Below are positions 16,205 through 28,460 of a DNA stretch of 43,851 nt, piece by piece (within the stretch, counting starts at the first letter, position 1; the number at the start of each line of letters is the position of its first letter). The notes beneath the pieces were generated by a model. That model had not been told where the DNA came from. It did not search any database and saw only the letters and a list, made by a program, of their open reading frames with translations. This DNA comes from Candidatus Parepulonipiscium sp. PG-Nuni2H_MBin01 (GTDB taxonomy: Bacteria > Bacillota > Clostridia > Lachnospirales > Cellulosilyticaceae), in NCBI GenBank assembly GCA_001994995.1, contig MDJM01000005.1:1-43851 (forward strand). The letters run 5' to 3'. A program made the position numbers and the translations under genes.

Positions 16205-16234
16205 ATTATATCACTTCTTTTTGTTATATACTAA
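16205..16234 (-). promoter_or_regulatory. Possible promoter of the ABC ATPase gene
   Basis: A perfect TATAAT lies at 16205-16210 on the minus strand, about 23 bases before the TTG start. The -35 match is weak (TTAGTA, 18 bases upstream). Confidence 0.4.
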
Positions 16235-16261
16235 TGGAGGTTGTTGGAAAATTTTTTGCAT

Positions 16262-16296
16262 AAAAAAACGTATCTAGTACTCCACTCCAGATACGT
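16262..16296 (-). terminator. Intrinsic terminator after the activase gene
   Basis: Perfect 8-bp stem ACGTATCT/AGATACGT followed by seven T's, on the minus strand. Confidence 0.9.
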
Positions 16297-16308
16297 AAAT
16301 TCTATACA

Positions 16309-16365
16309 ATTCTATCAACCAACGGCTTATCGTAAAGCTATAAAATTCTATCAAGCAATGGCTTT
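16309..16365 (-). repeat. 36-bp tandem duplication at the 3' end of the activase gene
   Basis: Bases 16345-16365 encode the protein's last residues (KPLLDRI). A copy at 16309-16329 repeats them 36 bases (12 codons) further on, in the same frame but beyond the stop codon (KPLVDRIV then TAG). Confidence 0.65.
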
Positions 16366-19300
16366 AACTTATCTTCGTAGTTTTGCGTTTGCTCAACGCC
16401 GATACAAATAGACGGCACCGCAGCTTGCGCATTTTGCAAAGCAATAAGGTTTTGAACATGCTCATACATACAAACAAACTCGATAATGCCAGAAGACTCC
16501 GTAGTAGTAAGCTTCTTAGCAATACGATACTGCGCATTACCGCCGTTAATCAAAGGCAAATGATTTTCGCCAACTTTTGCAAGCGTTTTTAAATCAGCTT
16601 CAAACTTATAAACACAACTTAACGGACCAAATGCCTCCAATAACTCAAGATGAGCGAACTGCACAAAATCTTTTTCATCTTTAGATTCAGCGCGCTTATA
16701 CCATAAATAAATCATATACTCCGTAAGCGACTGGTATCTAAGCCCAATATTATGCTGCGCCAAATGTTCTTCCACATTGCTTATAAAATACTGATTATAT
16801 ATTACATATGGGTCGCCAATAACATTCACTATATGCTTATACTTAATTACACACATACTAGCCAATATAGCAAGCTCTTTTAAAATTTTCATGGTAATTA
16901 TTCTATGTCCAATTAACCATTCCACTAACTTATATCGGTGCTGTTTAGGAGCGGCTAAAATAATGTCGCCAGCTATAAGCAAATAAAAAATTCGGTCAAA
17001 ATATTGCTTATGCCTAAATAGGACTTCAATCGTAGGTGAAAAATTAGAAAACTCACTGTTAGCATTACCTGTAATAATGTTTATAGACGAACCTATAGTA
17101 GTTAAAATGCCTGCTATAACTCTAGAGTAAACGCCATCTAGCTCCGCACCTTCCGTTTGTGGAATGAAAACTTGTTTTGCATCAGATGTGATAATGTCGC
17201 CAAGTAGCTGTGTAAATGAAATGTATTCTTTAGATAAAGCGAATTTAGTCCCGGCGGTTAAGCTTTCTGCTGTAGTTTCAGGCAACGGTTCTAGTATAAT
17301 TCCAATGGGTTTAAATTTATCTTTGGCTATTTGACTAAAAGGATATAAATTTGGAATGTGTAAAGGATAGAAAATATCTGGGCTATCTTTTACATTGACT
17401 TTACGCTTAGGTAAGTTAGCAAAGTAATTTATGTTAGTAAAGTTAGATGTAGTTGTAACGGTTGGTCTAGCGTTAATCGAGTTTATAAATGCTTCAATTC
17501 TAGTAATAGCACCAACGCGAGAGAAATGTTCATCCACCTCAATATGCAAAAATGGCTTTTCGCTCATCTCCTCTTGGAACAAGTGTAGCAAAGTTGTGTC
17601 TGGTGCGCATCCATGGTTGGTTAGTAATATTGCATATAGATTAGGATGGTTAACGATATATTTAGCGCCCGTTAATATGTGCGCTCCAAATGGCCAGTAT
17701 AAGTTTGGATATTCGTCTGATAAATCCACACTAAAAGCGCTAAGATGTTCAACCGAAAGCACCATGTAACCTCTATCCATTAAAATCGATGGTATCTCTA
17801 AGTTTAGTGCACTTTCTCCAGTGTTATATACTCTAGAAATGATAACGAAAACTTTATCGTTTGCCTCTAATGAGTCTAATAATGCGCGCCCATCTTCTTC
17901 AACCTTTTTAATGTATCTATTAAATACGTACGACGCTTTGTTAACCGCTAAAATGGACCTAGTTTTACTTTTGCCAAGAGAAACTCCTAGTTTGATACAC
18001 GCTTTAGACAGTCCATTATTTACATGATCCAGCTGAATTTGCGGATTAATTAGCTCCACTTTATTATTAATGTTCATCTTTTCGTATAGTATTTTAATTG
18101 ATGATTGCATATACACACACATATAGTTTTTCTCAATGGTGGAAGATTCAAAATCAACAGTAAGCAGTGATGGGATAAATAAGTAATCAATTTCTTGGTC
18201 CAATAACCACGCTATATGCCCGTATAGCAATTTAATAGGATAACACATTTCAGAACCTGCATACATTTGAGCAGCATATGCAATGTCGCTATCTGTTTCA
18301 GGCGAAAGTAATACGTTAAATCCTAACACAGTAAAGAATGCATTAAATAAAGGGAATACTTTATGATTAATCCATGTGTTTGGAATACCAATGGTTTTCT
18401 TCTTTGGGTCTAGTTGAGTTTTGTAACCTTCTAGAAATAGTTTCTTTTCGTCTAAAAAGTGGTTATGGTATTTGTTTACGTTAGAAGCTATTAGCGGAGG
18501 GAATTGTTGTAACTGCAAGCCTCTAAAAGCAGAGTGGCAAAATCCTAATCGATTAATACCGATATAAGCATAAGACATAGATTCTAACGCTAGCTTTGCA
18601 ACTCCAAATGCGCCAGATATTGCAAAGTAGGGTGAAACGTGAATTTTATCGCCAAATTGTTGCTTAAAAGCTGCTACAAATGCTTCATTATAGCACGTAC
18701 CGCCTTGTAAAACGATTGTATTACCAATCGCGCATTTACCAACGACTTTATTTAAATAATTTTTTACAACGCAATGACAAAGGCCAGCTAAAACATCTTC
18801 CACCGAATAACCATCGGCTAAAGCATCTTTAATGTTAGTTTCTATAAAAACAGTGCATCTCTCACCCAAGTCAATAGGTGATTCACTTTTAAAAGCTAGC
18901 TCGCTATACTGTGATAATGGAATATCTAGCTTATTAACTTGCTCCTCTAAAAAACTACCTGTGCCTGCTGAGCAGACTCTATTCATTTGAAAATTAGTAA
19001 CTACACCTTTAGTCATGGAAATAAACTTAGAATCTTGCCCACCAATCTCAATGACAGTGTCAGCGAATTCATTAAAAATATAAGCCGCTTTAGCCTGAGC
19101 AGTAATTTCATCTATAATTAAATCAGCGCCAATTAAATTTCCCACCAAATGCCTACCAGACCCAGTAACGCCAACCGCAACTATATTTACATGGTTGCCA
19201 AAAAGTTTGGAAATTCTATTAAAGCCTCTTTGGATAACATCTTTGGAGCTACCTTTAGTTAACCTATAATCGTAATAAACAATTTCTCCAACCTCGCTTA

Positions 19301-20270
19301 TTAAAACGAAGTTAGTACTTGTGGAACCGATGTCAATACCTAAGCTAACTGGCATGCCATCTACATAGTGACTGCAAATCACTTCCATTGAATTAGTTAC
19401 ATCATTATCGGGGTTAGTTTTTTGCAATTTAGCTAAAGTGTTTCTAGGCGATTTAGTTGCCCTATAGCGTTTAAGAATATGCCGAGCTTCACTAATGCTA
19501 ATATTATTATCACCAGACAGCAGAGCGCACCCAAAAGCCTTAGCACAAACAGTATCATCATTATATATCAACCTATCTTTAGGTATGTTAAATACATCAT
19601 AAGTGGCGCGAATAATACCTTTGTTTTTGGCACAGCCACCGCAAAACATAACAACGCTAGAGCTATCAATGTTACCAACGACTAAAGCTTTATACTTATT
19701 AACAGTAGCATAAGCTAGTCCTAGTAGGATTTCACAAATATCATTACCTTCTTGTTGCCTATGGATAATATCGGTTTTAGAAAATACTGAACATTTGCCA
19801 GAAATTCTAACGGGTGTATTGGCGGCATCTATTAAATTGCCATAGTCTTCAATGGAAAGCCCCAGCCTATGCATTTGGTCTTCAAAAAAAACTCCAGATC
19901 CAGATGAGCATTCGCTATTAAATATACAGCTACCATACTCTATCGCCGCGGGTATATCTGCAATGTATTTGGTGCGATAAGCCCCAATGTCCATTATAGT
20001 ATTAACAGATGGGTTTATTGCAACCGCACCAGTAGCAAGCGCTTTTACGTCGTGGATAACAAAGTTGGCATTGTTAGCAAAGCGCGCACCAGCACCGGTA
20101 AAAGACACTTTTGCCAAAGGATACTCCATATCTAATATAATAAGTAAGTTATCTAATACGGTATACATGTTTCCTTTGTGGCTTAGTACTTTGTGTTCCT
20201 TAATTTGCTTATCATCGTTAACAACACAGTACTTAATCGATGAATACCCAATATCTATACCAATATACAT
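16338..20270 (-). CDS. 2-hydroxyacyl-CoA dehydratase activase-like fusion (two BcrAD/BadFG domains, DUF2229, HgdB-like)
   Basis: A 1310-aa cytoplasmic protein. Two ASKHA-fold activator domains come first: MYIGIDIGYSSIKY at the start and SLGIDIGSTSTNF near residue 305. Each has the cysteine pair that in HgdC-type activators holds a bridging [4Fe-4S] cluster (SECSSGSG and GKCSVF, then NRVCSAGTG and ERCTVF). A DUF2229 region begins near 620 (KKTIGIPNTW), and the rest resembles the HgdB/COG3581 part. HgdC-like activators use ATP to inject an electron into 2-hydroxyacyl-CoA dehydratases. These long fusions are common in Clostridia, but their substrate is unknown and no dehydratase is adjacent. The ATG at 20270 has AAGGAGG 7 bases before it; the frame is open 51 codons further, but through the leader. 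Confidence 0.9.
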   Translation of the reverse strand: MYIGIDIGYSSIKYCVVNDDKQIKEHKVLSHKGNMYTVLDNLLIILDMEYPLAKVSFTGAGARFANNANFVIHDVKALATGAVAINPSVNTIMDIGAYRTKYIADIPAAIEYGSCIFNSECSSGSGVFFEDQMHRLGLSIEDYGNLIDAANTPVRISGKCSVFSKTDIIHRQQEGNDICEILLGLAYATVNKYKALVVGNIDSSSVVMFCGGCAKNKGIIRATYDVFNIPKDRLIYNDDTVCAKAFGCALLSGDNNISISEARHILKRYRATKSPRNTLAKLQKTNPDNDVTNSMEVICSHYVDGMPVSLGIDIGSTSTNFVLISEVGEIVYYDYRLTKGSSKDVIQRGFNRISKLFGNHVNIVAVGVTGSGRHLVGNLIGADLIIDEITAQAKAAYIFNEFADTVIEIGGQDSKFISMTKGVVTNFQMNRVCSAGTGSFLEEQVNKLDIPLSQYSELAFKSESPIDLGERCTVFIETNIKDALADGYSVEDVLAGLCHCVVKNYLNKVVGKCAIGNTIVLQGGTCYNEAFVAAFKQQFGDKIHVSPYFAISGAFGVAKLALESMSYAYIGINRLGFCHSAFRGLQLQQFPPLIASNVNKYHNHFLDEKKLFLEGYKTQLDPKKKTIGIPNTWINHKVFPLFNAFFTVLGFNVLLSPETDSDIAYAAQMYAGSEMCYPIKLLYGHIAWLLDQEIDYLFIPSLLTVDFESSTIEKNYMCVYMQSSIKILYEKMNINNKVELINPQIQLDHVNNGLSKACIKLGVSLGKSKTRSILAVNKASYVFNRYIKKVEEDGRALLDSLEANDKVFVIISRVYNTGESALNLEIPSILMDRGYMVLSVEHLSAFSVDLSDEYPNLYWPFGAHILTGAKYIVNHPNLYAILLTNHGCAPDTTLLHLFQEEMSEKPFLHIEVDEHFSRVGAITRIEAFINSINARPTVTTTSNFTNINYFANLPKRKVNVKDSPDIFYPLHIPNLYPFSQIAKDKFKPIGIILEPLPETTAESLTAGTKFALSKEYISFTQLLGDIITSDAKQVFIPQTEGAELDGVYSRVIAGILTTIGSSINIITGNANSEFSNFSPTIEVLFRHKQYFDRIFYLLIAGDIILAAPKQHRYKLVEWLIGHRIITMKILKELAILASMCVIKYKHIVNVIGDPYVIYNQYFISNVEEHLAQHNIGLRYQSLTEYMIYLWYKRAESKDEKDFVQFAHLELLEAFGPLSCVYKFEADLKTLAKVGENHLPLINGGNAQYRIAKKLTTTESSGIIEFVCMYEHVQNLIALQNAQAAVPSICIGVEQTQNYEDKLKPLLDRIL

Positions 20271-20305
20271 AAATTTACCTCCTTGCTTATAAATTTGTCG
20301 TGTAA

Positions 20306-20412
20306 TACACAGTTTGGGGCTTTGCCCCTGAACCCTCATAATGATTTGCGTCAATTTAGAATGCTTCCACGCAGGGTTGGGGCTTTGCTCCATCACGAGC
20401 GAAGCCCGTGTA
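20306..20412. repeat. Cluster of GC-rich hairpins in the activase leader
   Basis: Three compact palindromes follow one another. They are GGGGC-ttt-GCCCC (20316-20328), TGGGGC-ttt-GCTCCA (20378-20392) and CACGAGC-gaa-GCCCGTG (20394-20410, one mismatch). The first two are near-copies with similar flanks, like a dispersed extragenic palindrome inserted twice. They lie in the untranslated leader between the promoter and the start codon. Confidence 0.5.
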
Positions 20413-20424
20413 CTTCTAATCAAA

Positions 20425-20453
20425 ATTATACCAATAATTTAACAAATTGTAAA
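20425..20453 (-). promoter_or_regulatory. Sigma-A promoter of the activase gene
   Basis: TTTACA (20448-20453), 17-base spacer, perfect TATAAT (20425-20430) with TG one base before it, all on the minus strand. It gives a leader of about 148 bases. Confidence 0.8.
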
Positions 20454-20460
20454 TACGTAC

Positions 20461-20492
20461 AAAAAAAGCTACCCATTTAAAAAATGGATAGC
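20461..20492 (-). terminator. Intrinsic terminator of the ATP synthase operon
   Basis: GCTATCCATTT/AAATGGGTAGC (one mismatch) followed by seven T's on the minus strand, just after the atpC stop. Confidence 0.9.
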
Positions 20493-20498
20493 ATAAAT

Positions 20499-20891
20499 TT
20501 ATTTTGTAGCATTTAATCTGACTAACGCTTTCTTCAATGCAACTTCATTTCTCAGTGCATCAATATCAGTCTGCCCTTTACGAGCCTGCGCACGCTCTTT
20601 TGCTTCACTTGCTCTATTAACATCAATTTCTTCCGCCAACTCAGATGCATCGGTCAAAATAACTACCTTATCTTTTGTTACCTCTGCAAAACCACCCATA
20701 ACAGTAGCTTGCACCTTCTTACCACCTTGAATATAACGAATAACGCCGTATTTAAGCAGTGCCACAACCGGCTCATGGTCATAATAAACTCCCATCTCGC
20801 CTTCTGTTGTCTTAAGCACAACCATATCCACCATCTCGTCAAACACTTTCCTAGTTGGAGTTATAATCTGCAATTTTAACTGATTAGCCAT
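20499..20891 (-). CDS. atpC: ATP synthase F1 epsilon subunit
   Basis: 130 aa, standard length. The N-terminal beta-sandwich begins LKLQIITPTRKVFDEMVDMVVLKTTEGEMGVYYDHEP, and the C-terminal helical hairpin (EEIDVNRASEAKERAQAR..) is the part that can inhibit ATP hydrolysis. It is the last gene of the operon, 11 bases after atpD. Confidence 0.97.
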   Translation of the reverse strand: MANQLKLQIITPTRKVFDEMVDMVVLKTTEGEMGVYYDHEPVVALLKYGVIRYIQGGKKVQATVMGGFAEVTKDKVVILTDASELAEEIDVNRASEAKERAQARKGQTDIDALRNEVALKKALVRLNATK

Positions 20892-20902
20892 TTAAGCACC
20901 TC

Positions 20903-22315
<1,413 letters not shown>

Positions 22316-22322
22316 TTATTTT

Positions 22323-22365
22323 AGCATACAATAGACCGATACTGCAGTTACGGCCCTTGTATGCT
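22323..22365 (-). other. Intercistronic stem-loop between atpG and atpD
   Basis: A 43-base hairpin with a perfect 9-bp base (AGCATACAA/TTGTATGCT). An interrupted inner stem (GGCCG/CGGTC) is capped by the palindrome ACTGCAGT. No T-tract follows, so it is not a terminator. It may protect or mark a processing point of the mRNA upstream of the beta subunit; this is an inference. Confidence 0.6.
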
Positions 22366-22381
22366 TTAAAATGGATTGCTA

Positions 22382-23245
22382 TTATAGAGCCTCTGCTCCA
22401 CTTACGATTTCCGTCAGCTCCTGCGTAATAGCAGCCTGACGCGCTCGGTTATAAACAATGTTTAACTTACCAAGCATCTCTTGTGCGTTTTCGGTTGCTG
22501 TATCCATCGCAGTCATACGAGCACCCTGCTCACTTGCCGCCGCTTCAATCAGCCCACCAAAAGTAATGTCCGCTAGGTATCGTGGAATTATATACCCAAG
22601 TACTTCCTCTACAGAAGGTTCGTACAACAATAAATCTGGAATGTCTTCTTCATCTACAGGTGCATTTTCTTTAATAATATCCAAATCTAGTGGTAACAAT
22701 CTTACCAGAGTTGGCTCTTGTGCAATTGTGGATTTAAAAGAAGTGTATGCTAGGTAAATCTCTGAAACTTCTCCATTTTTATACATGTCTGCCGCAAACT
22801 GTGCTATAGACTGAGCATCCTTATGAACTGGATTTTCAGAAATCCCTGTAACTTCTTTCACAATATCATAACCTTTACTTCTAAATTGGTCTCTAGCCTT
22901 CTTGCCCACTGTAATAATCTTTGCAGTTTCTTGTTCCGTGCTTCTCATAACCAATTTACAAATGTTAGAGTTATACCCTCCTGCTAAACCTCGGTCAGCA
23001 GCCAGTACGATAAAAGCCTTATTCGGTGAATTATTTGGTTTAAGCAGTGGTAAATTTACACTACCAGCATTAGAAGCAATCGAACTAATAGTCTCTTGCA
23101 TTTTCTCAAAAAACGGTCTAGAACGTAGAGCCTTATCTTTCGAGCGCGTAAGCTTTGCAGTCGCTACCAAGTTCATTGCATTCGTAATCTGCTTAGTACT
23201 GTTAATACTTTTCATCCTGCCCTTAATATTCTGAAGTGATGCCAT
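22382..23245 (-). CDS. atpG: ATP synthase F1 gamma subunit
   Basis: 287 aa, the central rotor shaft. N-terminal MASLQNIKGRMKSINSTKQITNAMNLVATAKL and C-terminal RMTAMDTATENAQEMLGKLNIVYNRARQAAITQEL are the conserved coiled-coil ends. Twelve bases after atpA. Confidence 0.97.
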   Translation of the reverse strand: MASLQNIKGRMKSINSTKQITNAMNLVATAKLTRSKDKALRSRPFFEKMQETISSIASNAGSVNLPLLKPNNSPNKAFIVLAADRGLAGGYNSNICKLVMRSTEQETAKIITVGKKARDQFRSKGYDIVKEVTGISENPVHKDAQSIAQFAADMYKNGEVSEIYLAYTSFKSTIAQEPTLVRLLPLDLDIIKENAPVDEEDIPDLLLYEPSVEEVLGYIIPRYLADITFGGLIEAAASEQGARMTAMDTATENAQEMLGKLNIVYNRARQAAITQELTEIVSGAEAL

Positions 23246-23257
23246 ATAATTCCCCCC

Positions 23258-24772
<1,515 letters not shown>

Positions 24773-24784
24773 TTATTTCACTCC

Positions 24785-25315
24785 TTACTTTAATTGATTT
24801 TTCAGCGCATTCATCTCGCCTTTAATGCTACCGTCTACCACCTTATCACCCACGCGAACAACAATACCTCCTAGCACAGACTCATCTACAAAAGTAGTTA
24901 ACTCCACACTGCTTTGTGTACCTTTCTCAATCTTCGCACGAATCTGACTTACCTGCTTTTCATTAAGAGGCACAGCCGATGTCACAGTAGCCTTAATAAA
25001 CCCTCTGTCTATCTTTGCCTTGTCAATAAACTCGTCTAAAATTTCTATAACTAAATTCTGGCGGCGCTTCTTAATTAGCAGGACAAAAAGTCCCACAAAT
25101 TCCTCGCTAGCATTTCCGCCAAAAATTGCCTGCACAACCTCTAACTTCTCCTCAAGAACGATGCTCGGATGCGTTAAAAACGTCATAAAATCCGGCTCGT
25201 TCTCAATAATTTCCTTAATGGCTACAGCTTCCTGCTCATATTCTGCTACCTGGTCCTTATCCTTAGCAAGGTCATACAGGGCTGATGCGTACCTCTTTAT
25301 TGCTATTGTAGCCAT
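24785..25315 (-). CDS. atpH: ATP synthase F1 delta subunit
   Basis: 176 aa, the stator cap linking b to F1. Begins MATIAIKRYASALYDLAKD and ends with the typical VRVGDKVVDGSIKGEMNALKNQLK. It overlaps the end of atpF by 13 bases, suggesting translational coupling. Confidence 0.97.
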   Translation of the reverse strand: MATIAIKRYASALYDLAKDKDQVAEYEQEAVAIKEIIENEPDFMTFLTHPSIVLEEKLEVVQAIFGGNASEEFVGLFVLLIKKRRQNLVIEILDEFIDKAKIDRGFIKATVTSAVPLNEKQVSQIRAKIEKGTQSSVELTTFVDESVLGGIVVRVGDKVVDGSIKGEMNALKNQLK

Positions 25316-25827
25316 GAAACATCACCCATTTCATCTATGATTTCTGCAATTAGAACATCTTGTTTTGATTTATCCATTGAAGACTGTACAAACTTACTTG
25401 CCATAAGAGCTGCAACTTCTATCATCTCAGCTTTAATTTCAGCTTTAACTTTCTCTTGCTCTAAACGAATATCTTCCTGAGCTTTCTCTTTGATTGCAAG
25501 TGCTTCTTGTTTCGCCTCATCAATAATTTGACTCTCACGAGCTAAAGCTTTAGCGCGAGCATCTTTTAAGATCATGTCTGCTTCTTGGTTGATGTGAGCG
25601 ATTTTGTTGTTGTAATCCATTTCCAACGCTTGTGCTTGTTTTCTAGAATTTGCTGCACTCTGTACATCATTTGCTATAAGTTGTCTTCTCTTTTCAAGGA
25701 AATCCGAAACCGGTTTAAATAAAAGTTTCTTAAGGATAAGTACAATAATTACTAATGCAAGTACCTGCCAAAACCATTCCCAGACGGTGACCATTGAAAA
25801 TTCAATAATCTTACTATCCAAAGACAT
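25303..25827 (-). CDS. atpF: ATP synthase F0 b subunit
   Basis: 174 aa. One N-terminal membrane helix (FWQVLALVIIVLILKKLLF, about 19-37) is followed by a long charged coiled coil, the usual peripheral-stalk layout. It lies between the second c gene and atpH. Confidence 0.96.
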   Translation of the reverse strand: MSLDSKIIEFSMVTVWEWFWQVLALVIIVLILKKLLFKPVSDFLEKRRQLIANDVQSAANSRKQAQALEMDYNNKIAHINQEADMILKDARAKALARESQIIDEAKQEALAIKEKAQEDIRLEQEKVKAEIKAEMIEVAALMASKFVQSSMDKSKQDVLIAEIIDEMGDVSWLQ

Positions 25828-25866
25828 ACCCTCCTTTCTGTGGGCCTATCAGACCCAGTATTATTT

Positions 25867-26130
<264 letters not shown>

Positions 26131-26142
26131 TCATAATCCTCC

Positions 26143-26658
<516 letters not shown>

Positions 26659-27357
26659 CTACTCCATAGCGCTAGATACAAACGTCATACTTAACATTAC
26701 AAAAATGAAAGTTTGTAAAACGCCTGCGAAAATGTCAAAATATAAGTGTAATACTGATGGAATACCAATAAGTGCAAACCAAGGCATCATAGTGTAATAA
26801 AGTGCCATGATGATTGTACCACCCAAGATATTACCAAATAGACGGAAACTTAACGAAACTGGGTTAGATAACTCACCAATTACATTAAGTGGAAACAGAA
26901 CTGGAACTGGTTCAAAAAGTTCTTTGTAATATCCTCCAAAGCCTTTAGACCTAACACCATACATCTGTACCATAAAAAACGTTGTAAGCGATAAAGCAAA
27001 CGTAGTTGCGATATCAGCTGTAGGCGGCCTTAGCCCAACTAACCCTGTTAAGTTTGATAACAAAATAAACAGGAAGATTGGCCCATAAAACATAGAAAAC
27101 TTCTTGTTTTTCTCGCCCATCGTACTCATAGTAAACGCTTCAAACCCATCAACTAGAAGTTCAACAAAAACTTGGAACTTAGTATCTGGAATAGTTTTAA
27201 AATTCTTCAGTTTAGCTCTAACGAAAAGTCCAAAAAGAGTTAGGGCTAGTATAACGATTACTGTATTTACATGTGTGGTTGTAAAACCAAACCACTGACC
27301 ATCTACTTCAAATAACTTGATGGGCATTTTAATTCCAAAATCTAGATTACTATCCAC
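26659..27357 (-). CDS. atpB: ATP synthase F0 a subunit
   Basis: 232 aa, membrane-embedded, forming the ion half-channels. The essential stator arginine is Arg172 in SLSFRLFGNILGG. It starts with GTG at 27357 (AGGGG 10 bases upstream). It is the first gene of the main block, but is separated from atpI by 478 bases instead of the usual short gap. Confidence 0.96.
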   Translation of the reverse strand: MDSNLDFGIKMPIKLFEVDGQWFGFTTTHVNTVIVILALTLFGLFVRAKLKNFKTIPDTKFQVFVELLVDGFEAFTMSTMGEKNKKFSMFYGPIFLFILLSNLTGLVGLRPPTADIATTFALSLTTFFMVQMYGVRSKGFGGYYKELFEPVPVLFPLNVIGELSNPVSLSFRLFGNILGGTIIMALYYTMMPWFALIGIPSVLHLYFDIFAGVLQTFIFVMLSMTFVSSAME

Positions 27358-27835
27358 CTACTCACACCCCTTTCTAAAAAAAATTTATGTGCAATAAGCT
27401 CAAAGCTTAGGTTGCCAAATTTAATAGCGACTTATTCAGCTACCATATAATAGAATAATCGCTGTTTAGGAAGCTATTACCTATACCCAAAATGTATAAT
27501 GTCATTGAATTATAGAATTTATATACAATTCAGTATATCAAGTAAATTTTCCCTAATGATTATGTCGAACAATTTAGATAAATACTTTATCATTATTTGA
27601 CATGTTAAATAAGTTTTTTAAAAAACAAGTAGACCCAAGGCCTATATTGCCGAAAAAAAATCAATTGACAGTTTTTGCTAATACTGTCAACTAATAGTAT
27701 TAACTGAAATTGGTAATACTATTAGCAAACAATAGTGGCACTGTGCGCTATATCAATAAAATTAGTAATATTTTCCGCGCTACACATCACTAACTAGTAA
27801 TATTAATTGGATAACTAATATTACCAGTTAATAGG
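27358..27835. other. Palindrome-rich noncoding spacer within the atp locus
   Basis: No reading frame of note. At least three stem-loops cluster at 27664-27824. The first is TTGACAGT/ACTGTCAA (27664-27690). The second is a perfect 12-bp stem CTAATAGTATTA/TAATACTATTAG (27691-27725). The third is a 9-bp perfect stem GTAATATTA/TAATATTAC (27797-27824, extendable with one mismatch). The stems share a TAATATTA/TAATACTATTA core, so they may be related copies. The part next to atpB is AT-rich and may hold a separate atpB promoter, but no convincing -35/-10 pair stands out. Confidence 0.7.
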
Positions 27836-28174
27836 TTAATGTTTATACTGGCGAATGTTAAAGTAAACCCATACTTTAATGCCCATAAGCCCCGCAAACA
27901 CACCAAACAGACAATCTATGCTTATATAAGCCGATATAATTAAAACTAGCGCAGTCAAACCATACCTAACAAAATATCTCCGTTCCAAAAATGACTTGGC
28001 ACTTTTTTCATCAAGATTAATAGCCTTAGATACAGCATTTTCGATAGCCCTAAGTCTAAAGATTGCAAAAATAGCTCCACATAAAACCCCAACGCCCCAC
28101 CAGAGCGGATTAAAAATAACAAGGCCAATCACATAAACGATAAGTGCATAAACTAAAATAACTTTAGCCCCCAT
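27836..28174 (-). CDS. atpI: ATP synthase subunit I
   Basis: 112 aa with four hydrophobic segments (ILVYALIVYVIGLVIF; WWGVGVLCGAIFAIF; YGLTALVLIISAY; CLFGVFAGLMGIKVWVYF). It matches AtpI-type assembly factors for the c ring. The ATG at 28174 follows GGAGG by 5 bases; a longer frame to 28267 would overlap atpZ and is rejected. It follows atpZ by 55 bases. Confidence 0.85.
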   Translation of the reverse strand: MGAKVILVYALIVYVIGLVIFNPLWWGVGVLCGAIFAIFRLRAIENAVSKAINLDEKSAKSFLERRYFVRYGLTALVLIISAYISIDCLFGVFAGLMGIKVWVYFNIRQYKH

Positions 28175-28229
28175 CACTACCTCCTTTATAGGATTAGCTA
28201 CAGCTACATAGTAGTAGCTGTAAACTAAA

Positions 28230-28460
28230 TCATTCTTCAGCTTCAGCCTCAGCCTCCGCCTCAGCACGTTTAACTTCTTTCATAATCATATAAAACATAT
28301 TTCTAAAACCAGCACCAACGCCAAGTAGAAGAAGTATGATTAACAGCAGAGTTGAATCAAATAGCAAACCGATGAATAAGCAAATGAAAATTGGAACGCA
28401 CATAGAAATACCGACTTGCGAAATTAAAGATAAAGTGCGAACCCATTTATTGTTATTCAT
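28230..28460 (-). CDS. atpZ: AtpZ/AtpR-like F0F1-ATPase accessory membrane protein
   Basis: 76 aa with two membrane helices (VGISMCVPIFICLFIGLLFD and LLIILLLLGVGAGFRNMFYMI), the layout of the small AtpZ family encoded ahead of atpI. It ends in an alternating AE run (AEAEAEAEAEE) encoded by a short tandem repeat at 28232-28265, which is liable to slip. Its ATG overlaps the wecB stop (TAATG), so the two are translationally coupled. Confidence 0.85.
   Translation of the reverse strand: MNNNKWVRTLSLISQVGISMCVPIFICLFIGLLFDSTLLLIILLLLGVGAGFRNMFYMIMKEVKRAEAEAEAEAEE

Noticed and set aside
28175-28267. N-terminal extension of AtpI (143-aa version)
   Set aside because: It is the antiparallel-frame echo of the atpZ AE repeat end and lacks a ribosome-binding site. 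GGAGG sits at the 28174 ATG.
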